From Zerene cesonia (taxonomy: Eukaryota; Arthropoda; Insecta; Lepidoptera; Pieridae): 64,000 nt of DNA. A program made the translations under genes and the position numbers. Where the stretch lies: the NCBI RefSeq assembly GCF_012273895.1, contig NC_052112.1, positions 10,330,102-10,394,101 of the forward strand, written 5' to 3'. The notes under the pieces were generated by a model. That model did not search any database. It was not told the DNA's origin and was given only the letters and a program-made list of their open reading frames with translations. Below, piece after piece: positions 40,401-52,400 of the stretch. Within the stretch, counting starts at the first letter, position 1; each line of letters starts with the position of its first letter.

Positions 40401-43400
40401 ACAACACACAACTCCTGACAACAACAACTGAGAACTGAAACTTTAGATCACTTTTACATGGAAAAAAGAATCATTGATCATCTTTAAAATAACAACAAAA
40501 GCGTATAAACCAAAATGATATAGATAATTCTATGCTATGATATGATCATCGAGTCGAAAGGAGTTGAAATATCTTTAAATAATGGCTCATTTGGGAGTAG
40601 CGAGAAATTGGTAAACATATAAAATTATATCGATTAAATAATTAGAATTTAAGAAACTAAGAAATTCGAAAATTCAGTATATTAAATATTACATTAAATA
40701 TATTCTATAAAAATATATTACATCTACGAAAAATGTGGTAACTTTTCCTTCAATATTCTAAGAAGATGTTATTTAATAAAATATAATAGTTTAAAAAAAC
40801 TATAAAACACGCTTTAACAAAAATCATATTTTGCAAATTGAAAACTGGAATAATTTTATCAAATTAGTGTATTGTCATCGGTCCTCAATAAATGTACAAA
40901 GTTTGAACGAAATCTGGCCGTTTAAAGTGGGTCAAAATCGCGCCCAAAGAAGTCAGTTACAAACAAACAAACATACAAACAAACAAACATACAGGTGAAG
41001 CTAATAAAAAGCGTGTAAAAATAGTCACAAACTTTCCATAATAACGTTAAAATTATAATATAACAATTGGATTTACGTTTTCTCGCTTCTAACCGACAAA
41101 ACATTTTTAACTCAAATAAATCCCATTCTGAGATCCAAAGTTTTCATGTAATTAGTATTTATAAATAACGAAAACTTTTGTAGAATACCACAGAAAATTC
41201 ACAAAGAAGTCTGGACATGTACGAATTGGTGTGTAAAAGTACATTTGAGTATGAAAATTATAGAAAACTAACCTTACACACAAAAGACTAGAAACTTCCG
41301 AGTTCCGTTAAATAACCATAGAATATTACTCGAAGTTGTAACGGTATTTTTGTATTTATCGAAATAATTGTTTGTGATAATCAGCGTCTACTGAAAAATC
41401 AATGTGTCAAATCCCATACAATAAGCATCAAATCTCATTTATTAATGTTACTGATAAAGGATTTCTCACAGTAGCCGGTATGCGTGTTTCCGAAAACGAT
41501 AAAGAATAAATAATTTGTATGATTAGAGGTAGACTCTCTAATTATTATTATTCGATAATGCTAGTCTTAATTATTACATTAAATAAACATTAATATTAAA
41601 CGTAACACCATTTTATTTCATCGTGATTATAATATTCACATGCGACGATCAAATAGTTATTCCTTCCCAACAAATCTATTAGATACTGAAATATATATAT
41701 TCATCGTTTTAGGCTTGAAAAAGTTTTAAAACAAATAACCTATGCATGTTGTAGTATCTTTTTCTAAGCGACTTTTTCTAACTTCCTCACAGGTTTCCTC
41801 AATCCCCGTTCTGATGACTTCCCGCGGTCTCCAGCCAACTACGGGATTATGGATCAAATTGCTGCTCTCCACTGGATCAAGGAGAACGTGGCTGTATTTG
41901 GCGGGGACCCCACGAATGTCACCTTGATGGGCCACGGAACTGGAGCTGCGTGTGTGCACTTCCTGCTTACCTCTTTGGCTGTACCAGAAGGTAAGTGTAT
42001 TGGAGTATTTATATGAATTATTATTATTATTAATTTGAGGATAAAATAATATTATTTCAAAAAGCCGCAGATCTTGTCTGAGTATGTGTTTATATTAGTC
42101 GTTGCCTCATAGTTTATATCTCGACTAATATTGTTATGAAAAATAGCTAAGGAATAGAAAATACGAAATTTGGGCTATTCCTAACCACATATTATTTTAA
42201 TAGGCTAGTTTGTGTCCTATATGTTTCGGTATCATTTCGACTTCAGTTCAAAATAATGACTTCCACAACAGTTCAAAAAGATCCACAAAGGTACTCCTGT
42301 ATATTTTGTGGGAATTGGTCTGAATTCGACTTCACATAAGTCTTTTGACTCGCCGAATAATCTCAATCGAAGCAAGCCAACTGTAAATGTTACCTCAAGT
42401 GAAGGATACTATTTTGTCGAATAGTTAAATAGGTCAAATATACCGTGGGAATTATTTACCGGACCGTCGGGTTTTAATACTGGAGTGCTAACTGACAGCC
42501 GTCTGACTTTTGAGTAGTATATTTCAATACTGTATTATTTTCTATTCATTTCACTGTACGCTGTTATTAGTTTCAGCTGTTTGTTTATATGTAACCGATT
42601 CCTTTACACCCGATTTTGATCCATTTTCAGCGGACAGATTTCATTAAAAATTTGTATTCTTTATTTGCATTCTGAAGAATAGATGGCAACACAGTAATTT
42701 CATGCTTCTTAGTTTTTTGAAAAGTTTTTTTTTATACTGTTACTTCAGTTTACATATGATTTGAAATGTAGTCAAAACACATGAAACGTAAATTGATAGT
42801 TATGGAAAGAAAGTCTGTTTCTTTCTTTACAGTTTCTCAACATTATCTTACCATTACCAATCTTATGTATACTACATATAATAATAGGTATACTTTTCGT
42901 TTCATGCTTATTGTGCATCTCGCTTATGGAACACAAAAACAATTGAAACGCGGAATAAACACGTGCATCGCATTTTCCAACACAACTTCCCGAATTATTT
43001 TGTTAACTTAAAAAACAATAGCTGCCCCGAATATTAATTGAACATTTACTTAGGTTACGCGTCTGCTAAAACTCCAAACCGGGTCAGGTTTTAAGAGCTG
43101 TCTTTGCAAAATGTTATAAAGCTCAAGTATAGCTGAGTCAAGGATATTTCGGCGCAGAATTTTAACGTCGTGCTCGGCGAACTTTCGAAATGCCAAAACA
43201 ACGGCTTACCGGGGTTTTTGATGAAAGTTCCCATTTTTATAACGGGGCCGTTGTGAGTTTTTAAGGATAGTATTATTGTTGCGAAATTGTGCATCCTCGA
43301 AATAAAAAAGCAATTTTTTTTTAATTCCGTTTGATACGGGTTCGTTATGTTGAATTCAATTTCAGAGGTATTATTTTTGAGTCTACAAGTGAGTATAGAT

Positions 43401-46400
43401 TTATTTGGTACGTATTGAATCGCTAAATTCAAGTTATAGGTCTCATTCTGAGATATATAAAGAACTAGCTGACCCGGCAAACGCTGTTCTGCCTCTCTCT
43501 TATCATTTAGGGGTATGAATAATAAAATAGATGTTGGCCAATTCTCAGAACTACTCGATATGTACACAATATTTCGTGAAAATCTATTCCGCCGTTTCGG
43601 AGGAGCATGGTAAGTAACATTGTGACACGAGAATCCTACTAATATTATAAATGCGAAAGTTTGTAAGGATGTGTGTTTGTTGCTCTTTCACGCAAAGACT
43701 ACTGAACCGATTGAAATGAAATTTGGTACGTAGACAGCTGGACAACTGGAATAACATATAGGCAACTTTTTATTCCGATATGCCTACAGTTTACGGATTT
43801 ACGCGGGTGAAACCGCGGAGCGCAGCTAGTTTTATATATGTCAGCGAGAATTTGACTATTTTAATCATTTTTTATTTATTGAATGTGAGTTTATAGTATA
43901 TACAATAGGTATAGTTTTTATTCTCCTACGTGACTGTATGTTCTTACTACTAATATTAGAAACGCATAAATTTGTATGTATGGACGTTTGTTATGTATAT
44001 CACCAGCAGAGTTTCAAGTGTTTATTTGCGAGGTAGCCCATCTGCTTGCTCTGCCATAAAAAAAAAGAAATACCTGGGTTATGTGTTTAGTTGCTAATTA
44101 GATGCTTTTTGTGTGAATAAACACTGGTAGCATTAAAATTCGATGTATCTGGACAGACAGGCGGACACATATATACTAATAGCAAGGGATATTGATCGTG
44201 CACTCCGAGATATTTACACACACACAAACCTAAGTAAACAGTGACTTGTTAGTGTTTGTAAATATGATCCTCCCACAGTTATCCTTTAGCTTATTAACGT
44301 GACTCGAAATGTTTGTTTTGGTATAACGTTTAAGCGAGCCCTCTTAACTTTGAGTTATATATCGTTCGATGAACAAATATACGGAATATAGCGGAATATA
44401 GTTGGTGTATATGGTTTGGGATTTTTAGGGAGTTTTTGTTGGTTATGAAGATAGAAAAGATCAAAGGTTAGAAAGAGGATGCAGCTGCGTATATTTTTAA
44501 AAGGCATATGTCCATCTGAGAATTTCATAAACGACACAGTTACAAACAGATTGATCACTATACATTGCTGGCTATGCACAGGTTCGATCTTGTACTAAGC
44601 TCGCGATCGCGCATTGTAGAGCGTTCATTGCGAGAGTCGTGAGTAAATAATGGGAGAAAAGCGGACAGATATTCTAATAGAAATCAAGAAATATTTCCTT
44701 TCTAATTTCTTATCCGTTTCGCGGCTCATTATGTGCTAATTTAATAATGATAGTTGTACCCGAGAAACGTTATTTTTCAACATCCGTCATCACACATATT
44801 ATTCTTTATGTATGAATGTTATGTTTTTAATACGTTATTAAACAAGTATAACTTTCATAGAGACATTTCACTATTGTTAACTATAAGTCAGAATATTTTA
44901 TCTCAGTTATTTACTTTCCGTTACACCAAATGTGCCTTTCAGTACTCAATTATAATGTTTTATGTTTATATGTTGTATGAAACAAATAGAACGATTTATA
45001 AAATTGATTTATATTTTAATTTTCGACAGTGTAATTTAAACCAAATTGAAACTCACCTCTCTTAAAAAGAAATGTTATTGGATAGTGTTTATTGCAGTCA
45101 TACAGAATAGCTTGATTTGCTTGAAACAAGCCAATGCTATCAGTTTTTACAGCCATTCATTTTCATAACAACGCAATCGAAACATGAATATTCAATTATT
45201 TTTGACTATCGTGTTCTTGGCCGCCTTTTGTAGGTTTTATTTTGTGTCCATTAATATGCAAATCTTGATGATTCTGTCGATTCTCTTTGGGTTTACGAGT
45301 GGATTGTTTATGTTCAAACTAGCTTATCGCCCTCGGCTTTGCCCAAGAACTTGTAGGAGGAGATGGACAGACCCGGGGTTTTCCCTCTTGGTCCTATTGG
45401 ATTTTCGGGATAAAAACTATCCTGTATCCTTTCCCGGATCTTTAACTATATCGGCACCAAATTTCATTTACCAGTTTAAGCAATTTTCACGTCTATTCTT
45501 ATCTATATCCCGAGCTTTTTTCAAGTCCATCCACGTGTATGTTTAACATTCAAAGATTGTTTTCAATTTAGGAACGTTCCAGAAAAATTTGTGTTTCTTT
45601 AATAAAAGTCATCAATACAAGATTATTGTGGTTTTGGTTCATTACGGGTAACGCTGGTTATTGTTTATTATATGCGTTTCCGTGGTATCAATTCTCCAGT
45701 AAACATGTAACGTGTATACTTGTGGTAGGCACAATCACCGTGTAACGTCACCAATTGCATCAACAATGATGTGTTACGTCATCAGTTTCTTGCTGACCTT
45801 AAATTATTTGTAATTTAAAACATTATTTAGATGTATAAAACATTTACAAATGCAAGCAAACTGTGGAGCAAAATATTTATTTCCTCTATCAAAACTGCGC
45901 GTAATAACGTCCTAAATTTACTAGCACTAAAGTTAGAGATCGAATATAATCGTAAAGAGGGATAAGTAATTTAATAAATACATAAAATTCTAAAGTAAAT
46001 AACAATTGTTTTCAATGAAATTTTCGTATTAGAAATAACATTTGGTGATGGAACGAGAAAAACAATAATTTATTTATCCGCAATCCAATTTTATTTGTTT
46101 AGGAAAAAACCAATAAATATACATCTATATAATTCCACGAGAAGCCTGGCAAACAATCTTTTATTTCAACATCGAATAAAGAATGTTGCTTTTCTAAGTT
46201 ATTTGATTATATTATCATAAATATAGCAAACAAACAGATGATAAAAGTGTTTTACACTCATTAGAATTAGTATTGTCCTTTGAACTACATAGTGATATCA
46301 ATAAATCTACAGAATGAAGACAAAACGTTAAAAACATAAGCATTTTTCACTGAACAACGGTAACGTTTCTGCAGATCGCATAATTCTATCTCATCTCAGC

Positions 46401-49400
46401 TTAATTTGCGAACTGAATTGTAAATTTGAAAGCATCGAACAAAACAGAAATTGCAGGACATTTCCTTTTATACTGCAATTGTATCGGGAATGCTTCTAAA
46501 GGTTCATGAATTATGACACACGATCTATTAGGAACCATATTGAATAACGTAGTTTGTTTATGCTTAATAAGGTGGACTTTAGAAATATGCGTGTTTTCAC
46601 TGATAGTGAATACGTCTTTACACCCACTTATACCTTTTATTTTTCATCCCACTGAGAAGTCACAAAAATCTATTTTTTATTTGTTTGTTACCTCATAACT
46701 TTTTTCTGGGAGCACCTGTTTTTATGATTTCTATGCATTTTAATTTTGATCTAGTTCTACCAATTTAAAGGCAGTTGTTTGTCTTTTTATAATTTATTAA
46801 CAAATTGTATTAACGAAATTCCAGAGTGGCTCTAGCAGACCAAGGCATTTACCATTTCTTTATAATTAAGATTGAAAGTATAAAATTTATACGACTACTT
46901 AACAACAGAGGCGATATCCCAAATACTTAACTCAAACAAAACCCTATCGATTGAACTATAATAAATCCGAATAACAAGCAAGTAATTAAGTTATATAAAC
47001 TTAAAAGCTAACTTGAACTTCATGTAAATAAGTCTTATAAACAATATACTCCTCTAAATTCCTTATAGAAGGCTACTAGCTTTTTGCCCGCGACTTTGTT
47101 CGCGTATACCTTTGATTAAGCGTTGATATGTTAGTTATTGCGTCAGTTTTCCTCTTTAAATAGACTAGCTGTTCGCCCAGCTTCGCCCGTGGTATATATA
47201 CAGCCTATGTCACTCAGTGAAGTTGCAGCTTTCTAATGGTGAAAGAATTTTGGAAATAGGTATAGTCGTTTTTGCGTGAAAACGTTACAAACATATAAAA
47301 ATACATTTTTTCCTCTTTATAACATTAGTGTTATAAAAATATTCTATTCATTTATTGATACATGTATATCATTCCATATATACTTGCTATTATTACATAT
47401 TTTGATACCCTTGCTTCGCTCGCGTTCTTATATCACTATCTAACCTCATAAGTTATACCAAATACAAAAATGTATATCTCTCTGTTACAAAACAGTCTAT
47501 CTGTATTAAACTTAGTTCATTAATAATGGAATATGACAAAAATATGAGTTAATTCAATATTAATATTTATAAATTAATGTTTGAAATATGAGCCTCACCG
47601 CATATACTGTCAATAAGTCGAAAGGCGTTTACTGAAAATCACTGACATTATATTGGTTATCCAACTCACCGCATGTTGGTTTCAATGTAAAAGTACTTTA
47701 AATGAAAACACGTGTATTTATTATTGCATCGTCCCAGCTCCGCCCGGATATCAAGATTCCTGTTTTATCCTTAGGGAGCTTTTAATTGGGATAAAAAGTA
47801 TCCTATCACCAAGGCAGCTCATACCCTGTCAGTATACCAAATTTCATCAAAATCCGTTAAGTAGTTTCAGCGTGATTGACGGATATACATCAGAATAAAC
47901 ACATTTTCACATATATAACATTAGTGTGATAGTGTGATGATAATTTTTCTTGATTTATTAATCGACGTCCCCAAAAGCCTACTTGGTTCTCAATTCCCCG
48001 ATGTATTTTTTTTAGTTTTATTGCTCTATAACTCCGTGGGTCGACCGACTGACGTGATTTTTTTTGTGTTTGGTAGGCAATTGTTGTCATTTGGTTCCAT
48101 TTTGGAATCTTCAGACTGGAGTAGATAGCACCTTCTTCCCCGGTACGTCGGTCACCTTTTTGTAGGAAATATTTCTTCTAATATTTCTGTCCATTATTTT
48201 TATATTTTAATGTGTTATGGTTTGATGACAGTTTTTTGCACTGTTCCGTTATTTTATAAAAAATAATCCTATTGTTTAATAAACGCGAATGTTTCTAAGT
48301 ATGGATGGATGTATGGATGTTTGTTAATCTTTTACGCGATACCACTTAACTTATCTGTATGAAAATTGGTACAGAAATAGATTATATTCTGGATTAGCAC
48401 AAGTTACTTTTTAATCGGGTACCATGCGAGTGACGTCGCGGGTTACAGCTAGTAATATATATGTTTATGTTAGTTTCCTCAGTCAGTTTCGTCAAACTTA
48501 AACTCAAAAATTTTTTTATTCAATAAACTTATTGAAGTTTTTGAATCATCATGTCATAGTTGATATTTACCAACGTCTTCCATCAAAACGTGTTCAATAA
48601 TGGATTGCTAGTTTATATATTTTTGAAGGTAACTGATATCCAAAGATTTATTTCCGTGCGATGACTAGTCACTTTTTAGTTATGTTTTATTTTGCTTTTA
48701 AATGTTGAAGCGTAATGTGGATCTAAACAACACTCTCACAAACCGATGACCGCATGCCGTGAAGGGTGCTCGCCTGCTTCGGGTCGAGTTGTGGTTTTAC
48801 GGTTGGCTGGCAAATACTTCTGTTTGTTTTGAAGTGCTGAGAAATAGTTAGGGGTGCTAACCGCTTAAGATTTGTCGACTATTGAACATTTTATATGAGC
48901 ATATCTCGTGGTGGCGTTCTCTGTACAACATTAAAATGTTGTTATATTCTCATAGAACGAAAAACTAGAAAAATTGGGTACAAAAGTGAAAATTTTAATA
49001 ATACTTACCTTCAAAGGCAGAACAACAATTTCTTGTGTCCGCTAGTTTTATATAAATTAAAATAGATAGCAAAATGCCTTTTAACGCGGAAATAGCTGCT
49101 GCTTTTCTATTACAAAAAATAAAACTCTCAATTTTAAAAACGACAACGCAATCAGACAAAACGGTCAGAAGCAACGACGCTACGAACACATAACGTCCTT
49201 TGGGAAACTTATGGCAACCCTTTTAACCCTACTCAAATCTAGAATAGCTTTACAGCAACCGAATTTCGACACCAAATAGTCAGTCATATTTTACGTAACG
49301 CATACAGAATTTAAAATCGAACTGCTGAATAAAACGAACCTCATTGCAACGCTGCCAATCCCACCCGCGATTGACGGATATGAATTTATCGACAATATGA

Positions 49401-52400
49401 AAATAAATCTTTGAATAAGGTATGATATGAACGAGCCAGCTTTTTATACTCTTTATGGTAGCATTTTAGAGACAAAAAAGCAGTGCAAGTAGGATAGTAT
49501 GTTATAGGGAACAAATAATTGAAACGAATATGTTGCTATCAAGGAAGTCAGCTTAAAAAGATGAAAAGAAGAGATATAATCGGTGATATAAAGGCTAAGG
49601 ACAAAAGCAGAAATATGTAATCAGTACAATTTATATAAAATGCATCATCTCCATACCTCCGGAAAAGACATGCGCCATCGCTAAATTAAAAATGTACAAA
49701 TGAAATCACCTCGGACAGTCATGCAAGGAAAGTTCTCGTCCTAGTCATTATTCCTAAAGAATAGAACTAGGATCCTCTAGAAATAGAAACGGGAATAGAA
49801 ATAGGAATTGAATAAATAGGATAGTTACAATACTAGCTTTAATTCTATCGACGCTCAACCACATTCCACTTCACGTATTATGAACTAATCTGCATTATAA
49901 TACGGAAAAAACAATATCTTAATCATCACTCTATGGGAAGAAAACAATCGTAAATATGTAAGAGAATTTACGTACCTTAGCATATTAAATTTTATGGCGT
50001 ATCTGTAATGGGAAAAACAGTTTTTATTATCTCGGAAGTCCCTACTATTATTATAAATGTAAAAGTAACTCGGTATGTCTCTCTTCTTCACGCTAAAACT
50101 ACTGATCGGATGTAGATGAAATTTAGCACAAATATAGTTTGAGATCCGAGAAAGGACATAGGATTGTTTTTATTCCGGAAATCCCACAGGAACGGAAACT
50201 ATGAGGGGAAAACCTCGGGAATGATATATAGACCTTTTTTTGACTGCGCGGAAGAAAATTTAGTTTTTATTGAATGAATAGTCAAATAAATGATTTGTAC
50301 ATATGAAATTAGATAAATATATGATTATTTACCCCCGAGCGGTTAAACCGCAACAGGCAAATGCTCATTCAAGTATAACAAAACTGAGTTATCCAATTTG
50401 CGTGGCCAGATTGCAAATTTTTTAATTATTTAATGTAAAATATTTCCAGCGACGCGTGAATCGCTGTAATGGAATATTGTGTTTAATTACATTATCTGTT
50501 TTTTGAATAATTTCGACGTAAGTACAAGATATTAGTTTAATGCAAGTTACTATTAATAGTGACCGCCAAACAAAATTATTGATAACTAGCTGCGCCCCGC
50601 GGTTTCACCCGCGTAAGTCCGTAGCCCGTAGGAATATCGGGATAAAAATTTGCCTATATGTTATTCCAGTTGTCCAGCTGTCTACGTACCAAATATCACA
50701 CTGCAAACGGTTCAGTAGTTTTTGCGTGAAAGAGCAACAAACACACACACATCCTTACAAACTTTCACATTTATAATATTAGTAGGATAATTTAAGTATT
50801 TTGGTAAATTTTTCCTCGGTAACAGATGCACATACTGGTTTATAAAAATATTTATTCTAATAATTAGCCCCTTGAAATACAAGAAATAATTTTATAGAAA
50901 TTACACAAGTATACACACCACACCTTCAAAACCAAGAACACAGACCTTTTCCGAACAGTATTAGATATAATCTATGGAACATAGATCATTGGCCTACTTT
51001 ATCCACATGCATCTCAAACAAAAGAACACTTTTGAGACACTCACAATATTCAGTAAGAGAGAATTTTAAAAGATTTCTCGACAAGTATTGAAACTTTACT
51101 TCAGATTTTGCAACAAAAATTCAAGGCACGACGCCTTTAAGCGGGTAAAGGAAATCCGCTCTGAAAGGCACTCTTGTACTTTTAACCCCAGCAAATGTGA
51201 ATATGGAATTTAGGTCTAGAATATGAAGAAAATTATCAAAATCTTACACATTTTAAGATCTAACATTGAGGAAACTAAATATACATGATAAGATAATCGT
51301 GGAAGTATTTACTGATTGGAAAAATTATATGGGTATACATTACATATTTAACTCAAAGTTATCATCGGGTACTGCAATCGGTTGGTTATTCCATCCATGG
51401 TTATTCCATCCCATTCAATAATAATCTAAATGGTTCAACAACTCAAACATGTTAGTTCTTCATTTTAAATTGAAGGTGGTTCATGTAAATTCAGGGAGGA
51501 AATGAAAGCAAGAAAACAATTTTTTTTTTTGTTGTTATAGTCGGCAAAGGAGCTGGTGGCCGTCTGTACAACAAAGAATGTTATAAGATGTACTTTGATT
51601 CAAATATCATATTTTTTGTTTCAGGTCTACTCTTCCACAGAGCAATCCTTATGTCTGGGTCAGGTCTAAGTCCCTGGTCGTTAGTAGCTGATCCAAATAA
51701 ATACGCAGCAATAGTGGCTACTCATGCTAATTGTTCGCCAGGTACTTAATAATCCTTATTGTTAGAAATACAAGTAATAGAACAAATTAGTTGAAATAAT
51801 GAAATTGAATTTAGGTCTTCTTAATTAAGCGTAATAATTTTTAGTTTGTTTAACTCTACAAGTTTTAGTTATATATTAAGAAAATATTACTTTGCGTAGG
51901 TTTAGAAAAACTTTTTTTTTCTTCTCATAAAATAACCTCAATGTTTGTTTACTACTTATAAAAAATTTACTACTTATTAACGACCCGCCCCGGCTTCGCA
52001 CTTGTGCAATATACATGATACATATAAACCTTCTTCTGAAGTACTCTATCTTTTAAAGAAAATCATCAAATCTGTTACGTAGTTTTTGAAGATCTAAGCA
52101 AACAGACAGCCAAGGAAAAGCGATTTTGTTTTAAACAATGTAGTGATATCAAAAAATTAAATTTTATTACAGCTTCACGTATTAAAGCATCTTTATGAAT
52201 AACATTAACAATTTTACTTGTTTCAGATTTAACTCCGCCCGCGTTGCTACGATGTCTCCGAGAGCGTCCACTCGAAACTTTGCTGTCAGCACCAGTTAAG
52301 GCACCTGACTTCTCTTACGCGTTCGGTCCCAGTGTTGATGGCGTTGTTATAGGTAAATAATTAATGTTTAGAAAGAAATAAGAAAGAAAGAAAGAATGTT

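Larger units (their letters stand above)
32479..41792 (+). other. Neuroligin intron 2 (9.3 kb)
   Basis: GT-AG, phase 1. Contents: a large AT-rich repeat (32790-33325) interrupted by a chimeric Helitron, a fold-back element at 35658, an island at 35195-35455, an L-family repeat at 38861, a 23-bp minisatellite at 40366 and a dispersed repeat at 40860. No extra exon-like open frame with esterase similarity was seen. Confidence 0.9.
41991..51624 (+). other. Neuroligin intron 3 (9.6 kb)
   Basis: GT-AG, phase 1. It holds a nested Helitron pair (43465-43840), Helitrons near 45.3, 47.2, 47.8, 48.3, 50.1 and 50.6 kb, paired CRE-like sites (45743-45781), and long AT-rich DNA without recognisable features. 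Confidence 0.9.

Noticed and set aside
43091..43567. 158-codon open frame on the minus strand with several N-glycosylation-like sequons
   Set aside because: Its first third lies in the F-family Helitron and the rest is AT-rich DNA in neuroligin intron 3. There is no signal peptide, domain or splice context, so a chance frame is the simplest explanation.
45184..45546. 120-codon open frame on the + strand, hydrophobic start
   Set aside because: Its second half is the reverse of a Helitron (CTAGCTTATCGCCCTCGG) and the hydrophobic part comes from T-rich DNA.
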